Shown: positions 53,832 through 64,000 of the stretch, one piece after another
Layout of the letters: each line of letters opens with the position of its first letter
How positions within the stretch are numbered: the stretch's first letter is position 1
Origin: Epiperipatus broadwayi
Lineage: Eukaryota > Onychophora > Udeonychophora > Euonychophora > Peripatidae
Length of the DNA: 64,000 nt
Direction of reading: 5' to 3'
Assembly (NCBI GenBank): GCA_028023455.1
Contig: JAQFVV010000556.1
Location: forward strand, 1-64,000
Notes under the pieces: model-generated
Databases searched by the model: none
The model's input: the letters and a program-made list of their open reading frames with translations, nothing else
Told to the model about the DNA's origin: nothing
Translations under genes and position numbers: made by a program

Positions 53832-54733
53832 CTTGTGCTCTGTGAGGCTCTTTTTCTTGATCCATCAGCCTGTCATAATCATAGGCACTTATATCTATTG
53901 CCTCTAGTACCTTGGCCATTTCCTCAATCGATGCTTTCCTCATCCCAAACATCATTTGCTCCACTTTCATCGGCAGATTATGCCTTACAATTTGTATAAT
54001 ATTACTTTCAGTTAAGTTGCATGCGTCTACTGTCCGCAGCTTCGCCACCTGCTGATAAAAAAATTGGGAATAGGTGTCTTGGCCCCCTTCCCTATATTTG
54101 TCTTGCATAACCCGATATCTGGTTAACTCCTGATAATCCTCAGACCAAAAAATACCCCTCACCTCTTTCTGATATTCTTCGAAGGTTGTGGGATGTTGCA
54201 ATAATGAATCCCACCAGATCTGCACATTTTCAGTTAAATGGCTGGACGCAATCACAATTTTGCTTTCTTTATCCATCAGGTTGATACTGAAGTATCTCCT
54301 CAAGCTCTGCAGGTGCTCTATGGGAGTTTCTTCCATTTGTCCAGAGAATGGCCAAATCTTTAGAAATTGGTTGACGTTGGCCTGCACGGTTACGTATTTC
54401 GTGGTAGTTTCCTGTGTTTCTGCTACCTTTACGTTATCTCCCTGCTTTTTTCTTTTCACACTCACTCTGATTTTCTTCTACTCTCTTTTCACTAGACTTC
54501 TCATCATTATCTATAATCTCTTCCTCTACTGGCTCTTCCTCGCTCTCTTTCATTATACGCTTATCTGCTTTCCCTTCTATTTTCCGTTCTAGCTCTTGAA
54601 ATCTTTTCTCAATCTTTTCCTTGAATTCCTGAAATCTCCTTTCTATTCTTTCTATAATAATTTTGATCATGATAAATTCTCTCTCCTTTTTTTCCTTCTG
54701 CTGATCCATTTTTATCTTTGATATTGTTATCAT
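53755..54733 (-). pseudogene. gag of element 2 (coiled coil plus retrotransposon Gag domain)
   Basis: The first piece (54733 down to 54434) begins with an amphipathic coiled coil (IERRFQEFKEKIEKRFQELE) and an acidic tail. A one-base frame change at about 54450 joins the second piece (54465 to 53755), which has the Gag core SSHLTENVQIWW, then RGIFWSEDYQ, FFYQQVAKLR, and QIVRHNLPMKVEQMM, ending near WNPLDPKRGN. These blocks align with the Gag of elements 1 and 3. No zinc knuckle follows. It would form the element's capsid-like particle. Apart from the single frame change the sequence is open, so it is better preserved than its LTR age suggests. Confidence 0.85.
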
Positions 54734-55596
54734 TCACTTTATTTTACTCTATTTTTAGATATCTATCACTATTTCTAATAATGATTAATTATAACAATTT
54801 TATATTGCTATTTCTATATCAGATGCACTGGACCTGATTTTCATCCCTGAAGTACTGTGTCTCCTGTCTAATTTCTCTATCTAGCCCTTTTCAACCCTAT
54901 TCCTTAATCTGTTTCTTTATATTTCACCGAGACGATTAGTATTTCATGTTAATTCACCTATTAAACTAGAATAGTAACTTATTCAAAATGAATCCACAGA
55001 TTTCTAGCACTAGCTGTATAGTATAATATGCCATTACATTGGTAAAATTGATCAACGAATATTGATCTCATAATCACAATCACACATATAAAACGGATCA
55101 AAAAAAATTCAAATGTATTGTTTAGATGTATATATATCAGAATTCATGTAAAAAGTAGTCAATACAGTGCTTTCCAAAGCCAATCACTCAATTATATCAA
55201 ATTAAAAATTATGAAAGTTTTATTTATTCACCTTTTCACTTGTAAATGTCAAAAGCAGTTAAATATTTAATATAATAAGAAAAACCTTAAACAGAAAATA
55301 TAACTCGAATATATAATATTATATCACTGCGAATAAAAACACTAAAATTTCCACGGAATGTTCAATACATAAACATATACACTAACATATTAATCTGAAT
55401 GTGCTTTTATCCTGAGTAATTTCAATATAAAGTAAAATTGCCAGAAATAATTCATCTACACAAGCTATATTTTATAGTTCTTATACAGTATTGTTTTGTG
55501 TATATAAAACCATATGAAGCAAAACTCCATAGTAAACTGTTTTGTTTTTTTTAACTTATATTCTATCCCCCTCCCCTACTTTCCACTCTTCGAAAG

Positions 55597-55614
55597 GCCC
55601 CACATTGGGTGCCA
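55597..55614 (-). other. Primer-binding site of element 2, tRNA-Lys(CUU) type
   Basis: TGGCACCCAATGTGGGGC on the minus strand differs by two transitions from the complement of the 3' end of animal tRNA-Lys(CUU). It is separated from the LTR end by one base, as expected for a minus-strand primer site. Confidence 0.8.
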
Positions 55615-55615
55615 T

Positions 55616-57440
55616 TGTAACAGGTTGCTACCTGTGCGTAACACGTATATAGGTGGTATACGTTTATTACATATTTAAAAATCTAAGTTTCTGCTTTTTT
55701 TATTTAAATGAAAATTATGATGCAAACATACATATATAGTTAGTTCGGCAATGTACTCTTATCACTCACCCAGCATATTTATGGATGTCAATTTGACTCC
55801 AAGCGCCAATCCTATTTACGAGTAAATAAGAATTATGCTGGGAGAGAACGAGTATCTATTTCTAATAGATAGAGCTTTTACCTCTGGCTAGCTCACTCAG
55901 GGGTGGTGGTCATTGACCATGGGAAAGAGGTGGGAGAACAGATCAAGTGTGCATGGAGCACATAAACGATTCATTTTACTTTCTTACTTTTATTCTTAAT
56001 ACTACTTTTTAATTGTACTATGTAATCTAGGCTTTTTAAGAAATTAACATTGAACACACACAATTATACTTAAAACACTAACTTAATATTTATTAATAAA
56101 AAAAAAAATAGAATCTCGTAATTGGATATTGGTTTGTGCTTGAATACTTTAATGATACGCATGCAAATACACACTCTCATAAGTTCATAAATGTAACAAA
56201 AACATATATATCATAGCATATAAAGTAAATGTAATCAGTCATTATCCGGTCTATTACTTCATATAGTTATATAGGGCATTATTTCAGATATCTCTTTATT
56301 TACTTTTAGCCCTTACACATTATTATTTTACTGAAATATGCTTTCATTCGAGAGGTGACTGGTATTTACAAAAAATATTTGAGTTACCTTACTTTATCTC
56401 ACCCGGGTGTAGATGAAGGGTAATTTTCACTGGCTTCAAGCTGCGATGTAGTGAATAAGTGATTTCTTTCTTTTTGTAGTCTTCCATGGTTTCTGTAAGG
56501 CACAATCAATGGCGTTCGCTGAATGTTGTTCTTTCTGTAATTTAGGAAGGGCTTTGCTCCTACATGGACAGCAACCATAGTATCTCCGCAGGATGGATGG
56601 CAGAGCCCGGTCCGTTCTGGTCCTTTACCCCAGCCTGTTCATGGTTGACCAAGATATATTATTTTTAACTAATTTTTCTTCGATCCTGCTTGTGGCAGTC
56701 ACAGTTCTAGAATCCCCTTTCAAAGTTCAGCTTTCAAACTTAATTAAAAATGCTATTGTTCTCTTCTTTTTAATGAAACCACGTGGTTTGCCCACAGTAA
56801 ACCTTTCAATAACTTTTCTTTTTTTTCTTTTTATATGTTCAGGAATTTCAATTACACCTTGAGATCCACATTCATTGTCTTTTATTTATAACATTTTCTT
56901 TCATTTATAACATTTTCATTTATGACATTTTCTTTTTTAATTAAGATGGCTTTGTCTCAAGATAGCGATCTACACATTTTTGAATTCATTATTTTCAATT
57001 AACATATTTTTTTGAATTTATGCCTTTCATTGTCCATCTTGAAATCAATTTCTTTTTAAATTAAAATAGCTTTATTCCTATAACTTTTCTGGTTCTTTTT
57101 TTGCAATTAACTTATCTTTTTTTGTAAATTCTTTCCTTAGTCATCCATCATGGAATCAATTTCTTTTTATGAATCTATTACATTTATTCACCCATGCAGC
57201 AATATAAATACACATGCCAATAAACAAAATATAAAAGAACAAACCATATAACCCCCTGTCCTTCTTATGTTTCAATCCATTTTTTATTTACCTGTTTAAA
57301 ATATATACACACACGCATACAAAACAACAATGAAAAAAAAAAATTTAACTTAATATTACTTTTGATTGAATATATATATATATATGCTCGCTGGTATCGT
57401 CCTATGCCTTAGAACAGGGTTTGAACCCAGCCCTGTTGTA
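55616..57440 (-). repeat. 5' LTR of element 2
   Basis: About 1825 bp, homologous to 50934-52782 with scattered substitutions and small indels. It ends CCTGTTGTA on the plus strand, followed by ATAT. Confidence 0.88.
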
Positions 57441-57444
57441 ATAT

Positions 57445-59503
57445 ATTAATATTATTAATTTAAATATTTATATTAATCTACTTTGCTTTGATAGTATTTT
57501 ATTTAATTTATGATCTCATTTAGATTCTTCAGTGAGGATATGATTGCAATTTGATTAAAAAATGTTAAGTATTATCCTGATTATATTTGAAGCCTTGGTC
57601 ACAGACTTGACAGACAAATAACATATTATTATGCACAATAATCTTTAATACATGGGAGTGTGTGTACATGTATAATCAAAAATGATGATAAATCATAATT
57701 ATGAATGTCAAAATTTTCAACAATAGCCAACCCTTAACCAACAACTTTTCAGTGATTTTCACTTATATATGTATATATAAAACACAAAGACATATTGTAA
57801 TGGAAATAATTTAGATATAAAGTGATATCTAAATTATGGCCAACTTGGAAAAACAATTTTATTTAATGGAAATATTCAGTTGATTTTCCAAATACAGTGA
57901 TGTGATGGCATATTATATTCTCTATTGATTGGCAAATATATAGACAATTTAGCATATATCTATAACACACCATAACAATATCTCAGTCTAATTTGGCACA
58001 AAAATGTGAAAGCACACAGATAAGAACATCAAAAATAAAAAAATAGAAATTAAAATTTAATATTTAATTTATTAACAAAATAATAATGAACTGATTATTC
58101 ACAAGTTGGTCTGCTAGAAATATGAATACTTTTAATTAAGAATTGGAATTATTAGAATATCAAATACAAAACATAAATATGATCCAAGTGCTAATTTTGA
58201 TACAATTAGCTTTATTTTTATATTATTATTTAAGACTTTTAATAATGGAAAAATTTAAATAGTTCCAAAATCTAATGATATTTAAAGAAAGTGAAAATAA
58301 AGTATTTTAATCTGGGTTTCTAAACAATAAAAAATCAGTTATACTTCAAATAAATTATTTAAGTGGATATTAATATACTTAAATTAGTCATCATCTATAT
58401 TTACCAATCCAATTTTTTCAAACTATTACTCATTTTATACATTTCTTTTTTCTAAGCTAAGTTTAAATTAAGATATCAGTTTTAAATTTTTTAGTGATAA
58501 TATGATAATGCAGTTGACTGAATAGTTTCTTGGCTAATGATTCTTCACAAAAATTATAGTAAAGCTTCAAATTAAAATAAAATAATTAGAAGAAACGATT
58601 TGATAATCTGTTGATATACTAAAAAATATCGATGTTTATAATTGATTCAAAAAATTATTTTAGCTAATATTTTAAAATCCATATACAGCATTATCTATGT
58701 AGTATCAGATCCCTAATCTGCTAGGCAACATCATTAATGCCAAAAACTTGTTATATTTTATGCCAACATTTTCGAGTAATCTTTTTCTATCAATTTTACT
58801 TGCTAGAAATTGATGTATTTCTTTTGTTTGTGTCCTGTTTTGATATGCTATCTGTATTCAACTGCCTATATTTATTTTTATATACACTTCCAAAAATTGT
58901 TTATCAAACTTAAAAAAACTAAGTGTTAATTTTCTTGTTTCAAAATATATTCTCCCAAAAATTACAAATAACAGAATTAATTAATTAAATTAATCAAGGA
59001 TAAATAATGTTGGGACTTAGAACTAAACCCATCTACAAAACACAAGCTTACAAATACAAGAAAACTGATAAGAAGAAAAATAAGATAAAACAAAATTTAT
59101 TATTTACAATCAACCATAATTATAATCAATTGTAATTGCAAATGGAATGATATATTATAAATTTGTAAAATCACAAAGAAATTCAATGCAGCACAATTTT
59201 TTAAATACAAATTTTTAGATATATTATTCTATCACGGCATATAATCAAATTTGTTACATTTACTCATTATCATCATATAAGATCTTTTTCTATCAATATT
59301 TATATAAATAATAAGACACTTGTTAGATATTTGTCCACTATAAGTGATTTATAACAAAATTATTTATGAAATACTTATGTGATACATTCACTAATATTTT
59401 ATTCTTATTAGCACATATAAAGTTTATATATTAAGTTGAATTTTTATTTGTGGCATAAAATTCAGTATACACACATGTAGAATATGTGTGCATATATATA
59501 TAT
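57445..59503. other. AT-rich non-coding DNA, nothing recognised
   Basis: No repeat ends, tRNA boxes or protein-like frames that I can support; ends in a short (AT)n tract before the predicted LTR of element 3. Confidence 0.55.
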
Positions 59504-61177
59504 TGTACCAATATTGTGTTGGCACATAATTTTGTTTTAAAAAAAATTATTAAAATAAAAATCTTTTGTATAAGAAAAATGTAAAATTAAAAGTATAAGA
59601 GTTTTTGAAATAAAAGTTACAATCAATTAATGAGTCAGAAGGAGGGGGGGGGGGTTTGCTTCAAAAGCATCAAACTAAAAGTTTATAAAAGAAATAAAGA
59701 GTTTTTTCTTATTATTATTGATTGAAATATAAGTTAAAAGTTTAAAGACGTAAATCTCTTTTTATTTAAGTCATCTTAAAATTAAATAGTGAATGGATCT
59801 TAAATTATATATGTGCATGCGACTGTAAATATAATAAATGTATGCGTATTAAATATTAGGAATAAATGAAAGTTAAAAAATTAAAAAACACTCAGCGATG
59901 GCTATTAATTAAAAATATAAAACAACAAGTTCAGCGATTGGTTACTAATCACAAATGTAAAAAACAACAGGATTAAAAAGCTTATCTCCAAGGGATTAGC
60001 TACTAATGAAAAGAACTTCGACAACAGATATTGCTGGAGGATATCAAAATGAAAACATGCCTCATGTATAAATAGACAATTTTTTTTATTGGACAGTTAG
60101 TTGCATTAGAGTTGAGTTTGAGTTGCATTTGAGAGAATTATATCAGTCAGTTTATTATGGATCCAGAATCAAGAATGCAGTGTTAAAACCTTGGAAAACA
60201 TACAACTTTCTCCAGCCTGAAGTTCGATGAAAACAGCCAATTTACCCAATAAAAGTGATGCCAGTGTAACAACCTGAAGCCACTCAATATCTATTGTCTT
60301 AAAGAAAATGCCTCAGAATAATAAACATCAAATCTCCACAAGAAAACTTCAAATCTAACCGGTTAGAAATACTTCATTAGAAGCAGCAAACAGCAAGAAG
60401 TATCCACGTTCAAAATCCTAGGTAATAACATTTTCTTATATTCATTTTTAAAGTAGCCATCACATTCGTAAAACCTCAAGAGTCAAGTTTAAGAACTCTA
60501 TTGCATACATAGATGAACTATTAATATGTGTGTTTAAAATGTTGTGTGTATTCATGTGCTAGTATATTGATTTCATTGTATTTTAAATTTCAAATATTAT
60601 TTAATGCTTTCTCATAAGATATTATAGTGTGTGAATTATATATGTGCATGTGTTATATTAGTAAATAAGATTTATAAAATATTTAAAATTAGTTTAATAA
60701 ATGTTAATTAAAATAAATTGTCTTTAAACTTAAAGCTTTATTTGTCAGTCAATTCTTTTCACCACTAATTGAAACTATATTTTGTTATTGAATTAAAAAA
60801 TAGACTGAGCTAGTTAAGGGATTTTTCGAGTGCTGGATTATGGGCCTACTGTCCAAACATGTTAGTCTTAGACTAGCTGGTGCCTGGGGTTTACTCCGAA
60901 ACAAATAAAGTATTTGGATAGTAGGGGTTTGAATCTAGCAGCCGAGGTGGGCCATGATCTGGAAATGTGATCATGTTATGCGTTGCATAGCTCGATCTGA
61001 TCGTGGGTATTATTGACAGGTCTGCTATCAATAATATTTCCTCTTTGCTCGAATGTACCGGTTCGTTAATGTAATATTTATAATTAAATAAGATTATAAA
61101 TGTATTATAAATAAGCTTGAAACCAGCTAAACCAATGGCAGATGCAGTGTGAGTGTCAATGGATCAAACCCGGTACA
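59504..61177 (+). repeat. Predicted 5' LTR of element 3
   Basis: Bounded by TGTACC (59504) and GGTACA (61172-61177), giving TG...CA ends with a six-base inverted repeat. Inside are TATAAATA at 60067-60074 and AATAAA near 60905. The end is three bases before a primer-site-like sequence. Only one copy lies in the window, so the limits cannot be tested here; the 13-base poly-G run near 59643 would be inside it. Confidence 0.45.
60067..60074 (+). promoter_or_regulatory. TATA box of element 3 LTR
   Basis: TATAAATA, with the start region expected near 60097 where GACAGTTAGTTG occurs. Upstream a TACTAATNA-type short repeat recurs (59905-60010), possibly binding sites. Confidence 0.4.
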
Positions 61178-61180
61178 TAA

Positions 61181-61200
61181 TGGCATAACCAATGTGGGTT
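61181..61200 (+). other. Degenerate primer-binding site of element 3
   Basis: TGGCATAACCAATGTGGGTT shares TGGC and CCAAYGTGGG with the tRNA-Lys(CUU)-type sites of the other elements but has extra bases between. Confidence 0.4.
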
Positions 61201-61554
61201 GAACCTGTCATAAATGACAGTTAATTAAATACTTTGTTTCTTGTTTGAAATTTTTTTTTAAGAAAGCTAAATTACATATGTTAGAGTGGTTAAAAAAAAA
61301 AGAATTGACTGAAAACTTTTTTTTCTTTAAATGAAAAGAGATTTTGGCATTTGCATTATTAAAATAAATTATTCTTTTAAATTAAAGACAGTTAGATATT
61401 TTGGGTGGAGCTAAAACTTTAAGAATAGGTAGAGAAAGAGGACAAAGGGGGCAGAGTTGGTCATGTATTCCATGTAAGAAAATAAATAAACAGTTTGTAT
61501 TTAAATGTAGTAAAAAAAAAAAAAAATAAATAAATAATGTTTTAAAATAGAGAA

Positions 61555-62177
61555 ATGGAAAAAGATATAGAGTTGGAGAGATTAATAAAAAGAGTAGAGG
61601 CATTAGAAAGGGAACATGAGAATATAAAAACATGGGTGCACATACATAAAATGGAGGCAGTAAATAAGCTGCTAAAAATAAAAACATTTTCAGGGAACAG
61701 AGGGGAGAATCCAAGCAACCACTTAGTGAGCTTGAAATGCTATTGCATCTTGAATAGTTTAAGCGAGGGAGCAAGAATTGCCCTAGCTTGCAGTCACATA
61801 CAGGGAGAAACTCAGCTCTGGTGGAACTCATTATGTGTAAAACTGGAAACCTTCGATACAAGTGTTTGTTGGCAAACTATTGGGGGGAGGAGCTTCAGGA
61901 AAAGGTTAAGTTTCAAGTAGAGCAGGACAGGTGGCAGCTGGGGGAGTTATTTATTACATTTTTTCGTAGACGAGTAGCAAAATTTAGATCAATCACAGCA
62001 TACAAATTGTCGGATCAGCATATTATGTATATAGTTAGGCATGGTTTACCTGGGAATGTGGAACAAATAATGATTGGCAAGAAAATGGTAGAGCAGATGG
62101 CTGAAATACTAATGGCATTGGACAACAGAATGGGGGTGGTGGATGGTCAGGATGAGGATGGAAAATCTGGTATATAG
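61555..62177 (+). pseudogene. gag of element 3
   Basis: From the ATG at 61555 an N-terminal coiled coil (RLIKRVEALEREHENIKTW) leads into the Gag core IKTFSGNRGEN, then CSHIQGETQLWWNSL. A frame change near 61860 precedes YWGEELQEKVKF, FFRRRVAKFRSI and YIVRHGLPGNVEQIM, and the frame stops with TAG at 62175-62177. The block order is the same as in elements 1 and 2. No zinc knuckle is visible. Protease sequence continues in the same frame after the stop, so the stop may be natural or a mutation. Confidence 0.8.
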
Positions 62178-62570
62178 TGGAGAAGAGAGCATGTCCATAA
62201 TGGTACCTCAGAGCTGTCCATAGATAGAGATAAGGGTGGAGGGATTGTAACTAATGCATTGTTTGATTTGGAGAGTCAGGTATCAGTAATGTCACAGGAA
62301 ATGTTTAATAAAATAAGCGACATTGACCCGGAAATTAAAATATTGCCATTAAAAACAGTATAAGTTTTGCTGGCTAATGGTAAGAAGGTGAAGTTGGCAT
62401 CAAATGGGCATGGGTAAAATTACACATGGAAAAGGGAGAATTCAGGCACATGCTGTTGATTTTGGAGGGTCTGATTCATGAGATCATATTAGGCTCAGAC
62501 TTTATGTACAAAACAGGTTGTGTATTTGGATTACAAATGAAGTCGGGCAGAAATAAACAATGTAATAATT
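62178..62570 (+). pseudogene. Aspartic protease remnant of element 3
   Basis: ALFDLESQVSVMSQEMF near 62255 occupies the place of the usual D-(S/T)-G active-site loop, but the motif here reads D-L-E-S, so the essential glycine is lost. After stops (62361, 62415) and a frame change, EIILGSDFM near 62490 matches the second conserved protease strand. In the family this enzyme cleaves Gag-Pol. With the altered active site and the breaks it cannot be active. Confidence 0.65.
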
Positions 62571-62588
62571 CTGTTTACAAAACACCAA

Positions 62589-63710
62589 ATGGATGAAGTA
62601 AATAAACAGAGTGGTGCACAAAGCACAGGAATGGAAATAGAGATAGGGGAAAAGATGGATGAGTCAAGGTGCATAAATGATAATCAAAGAGACCAACTGA
62701 AGAAACTATTCAATAGATATGAAAGCAAATTTTCTGAGGTTCCTGAGGTAATCCAAGGGTATGAACACAGGATAAGGCTTATGAAAGACCAACCATATCA
62801 AGCCCGTGTGTATTCTATACCTCATCAATATAGACATAATGTAGAACAGATAGACAAAATGCTTAAATGGGGGATTATATCTAAATGTTCATCTCCCTTT
62901 AATAACCCTATCGTAATAGTAAATAAAAAAGATGGATCAATTCAGTTGTGTTTGGATGCCTGGCAGTTAAATAAGATAACAATAGCTGATACTAATGCTC
63001 TGCCACCTATGAGTGAACTGTTATTAAAATTTCAAAAAAAGAAAATATTTTCGATGTTCGACTTAACTGCCAGCTATTGGCAGATCAAACTTCATCCAGA
63101 GGATCGGAAATATACTGCATTTAAATATAATGGACATACATATAATTTTAACTGGATTCCCTTCGGGCTAAAAAATAGTGGAGCAGGGCTTATACAATGT
63201 CTGGATCAGGTGTTGTCAGAGGATATTAAGAATTTAGTTATAATGTATGTGGATGACATCATGGGGGCAACAGAAAACATAGATGAGCACTTTGTGCATT
63301 TAGAAATGTTGTTGGGGGAGTGTGAAAGAAAGGGGATTCGAATTAATTTAAACAAGAGCAAGATAATGACTGACGAGGTCAAGTTTTTAGGTCATATAAT
63401 TACCGAAAGAGGAATATTACCTAATCCTGAAAAAATCCAAGCAATTCAGGAATTTTTCATGCCCCAGAATAAAAAACATATTAAATTTTTTCTCGGACTA
63501 TGTAATTTCTATAATCGATTTTATAGACATTTTTCACTTAACATGGAGCCGTTACTGCAGTTATTAAGAAAAGGGAAACCATGGGTGTGGAATGAACAGC
63601 ATGTGCATAGTTTTCAGAGCATGAAGGTGAGATTTTTAAATAAAGTTATGCTGTTATTTCTCGATTTCGACAAACCATTCTTTGTACAAACAGATGGCAG
63701 TGGGTTTTGA
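62589..63710 (+). pseudogene. Reverse transcriptase of element 3
   Basis: The 373-codon stretch contains the full RT domain: SPFNNPIVIVNKKDGS, then LCLDAWQLN, FDLTASYWQIKL (first catalytic Asp), NWIPFGLKNS, MYVDDIMGA with the catalytic YVDD, KVFLGH-type KFLGHIITERG, and the connection to RNase H (FLGLCNFYNRF). It ends with FVQTDGSGF at a TGA, the first RNase H motif. All RT catalytic residues are present, so this is the least damaged part of the element. It begins at an internal ATG; the true protein would continue from protease. Assignment to Ty3/gypsy is based on these motifs and gene order. Confidence 0.92.
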
Positions 63711-64000
63711 TTGAGTGCTATGCTGTTTCAGATACAGGAAGGGGGTCAGCACAGAGTTCTTTGTTTCATTAGCCATTTACTAAAGGGACCGGAAGTGAAT
63801 TACACTAACTGAGAAAGAAGTCCTGGCTGTTGTGTGGACATTCGAGAAATTCTGACAGTATTTGGTAGGCTCTGAAGTGGTAGTAATCACTGACCATAAG
63901 AGTCTCAAATTTATTAATCATAGCTTTCTGAATAATAGCAGGATAATAAGATGGAGCTTGTTCCTGCAATAATTTAATTACAAAGTGGCATACTGTCGTA
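63690..64000 (+). pseudogene. RNase H domain of element 3, broken, truncated by the window edge
   Basis: After TDGS (first catalytic Asp) and the TGA at 63708, the same frame continues with LSAMLFQIQEGG and SHLLKGPEVNY. A one-base shift near 63812 leads to EKEVLAVVWTFEKF (catalytic Glu), followed by a TGA, QYLVGSEVVVITDHKSLKF (catalytic Asp in TDHKSL), and a TAA before FNYKVAY at the edge. This domain removes RNA from the RNA-DNA hybrid during replication. Three stops and one frameshift inactivate it. Confidence 0.8.

Larger units (their letters stand above)
50934..57440 (-). mobile_element. LTR retrotransposon 2: gag-only, minus strand
   Basis: Direct repeats at 50934-52782 (3' LTR) and 55616-57440 (5' LTR) enclose 2833 bp. 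On the minus strand the 5' LTR is followed after one base by the primer site TGGCACCCAATGTGGGGC, and the 3' LTR is preceded by the purine tract AAAGAGGGGGG. LTR ends form TGTAACAGG/CCTGTTATA-type inverted repeats. The 4-mer ATAT flanks both sides (50930-50933 and 57441-57444). The internal part holds gag sequence only; no pol domain is recognisable in any frame. The two LTRs differ more than those of element 1, including an indel of about 20 bases, so this insertion is older. Confidence 0.9.
59504..64000 (+). mobile_element. LTR retrotransposon 3 (Ty3/gypsy type), with gag and pol, runs off the right edge
   Basis: A predicted 5' LTR, a degenerate tRNA-Lys-type primer site, gag, protease remnant, reverse transcriptase and the start of RNase H follow in the standard gag-pol order. 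RNase H directly after RT is usual for Ty3/gypsy elements, but integrase, which would confirm the group, lies beyond the window. Gag is related to those of elements 1 and 2. Stops and frame changes in gag, protease and RNase H mean that this copy is inactive. Confidence 0.85.

Noticed and set aside
56593-56862. 89-codon plus-strand frame
   Set aside because: Antisense to element 2 within its LTR and not conserved as a frame in the other LTR copy.

Overview
This window is AT-rich metazoan nuclear DNA, most likely from an invertebrate. There is no operon structure, genes are absent or split into small exon-like islands, microsatellites are long, and most recognisable coding sequence belongs to decayed transposable elements. 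The families present (Jockey/CR1-like and RTE-like LINEs, a Penelope-like element, a BED-finger hAT transposon, Ty3/gypsy-type LTR elements) are widespread in animals, so I do not name a species. Base composition was judged by eye, not computed.

Layout: 1-3160 is a LINE on the minus strand whose ORF2 endonuclease runs off the left edge. Its broken ORF1 carries two damaged zinc knuckles, and a 24-base perfect match to the Illumina TruSeq adapter sits inside it. 3161-12020 is AT-rich intergenic or intronic DNA with microsatellites, a tRNA-Gly(UCC)-like sequence, a diverged tandem repeat and one long hairpin. 12022-12920 is an internally deleted RTE copy. 14395-15208 is a 5'-truncated Penelope-like element (GIY-YIG domain). 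15737-19546 is a full-length but dead hAT element with an exact 8-bp target duplication; a 1.2-kb fold-back repeat with its own 15-bp duplication is nested in it. A convincing coiled-coil exon lies at 21823-21985 and is the best evidence of a host gene on the plus strand, which would make much of the window intron. 27687-30042 is a cluster of hairpin elements. 34245-37517 is a nearly complete RTE-type LINE.

Three LTR retrotransposons with related Gag proteins follow. Element 1 (37619-42106, plus) has two 1614-bp, nearly identical LTRs around only 1.26 kb of gag-derived sequence. Element 2 (50934-57440, minus) has LTRs of about 1.85 kb, a clear tRNA-Lys(CUU)-type primer site and a purine tract, again enclosing only gag. 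Element 3 (59504 to the right edge, plus) has a predicted single LTR, gag, protease, reverse transcriptase and RNase H before the window ends. A fossil LINE reverse transcriptase lies at 50010-50620.

Functionally the window is a transposon graveyard. The most informative points are the repeated gag-only architecture beside a related pol-bearing element (a possible non-autonomous/autonomous relationship), the nested insertions that give a relative time order, the sequencing-adapter artefact, and the isolated coiled-coil exon. I see no CRISPR array, operon, rRNA or intact multi-exon gene.
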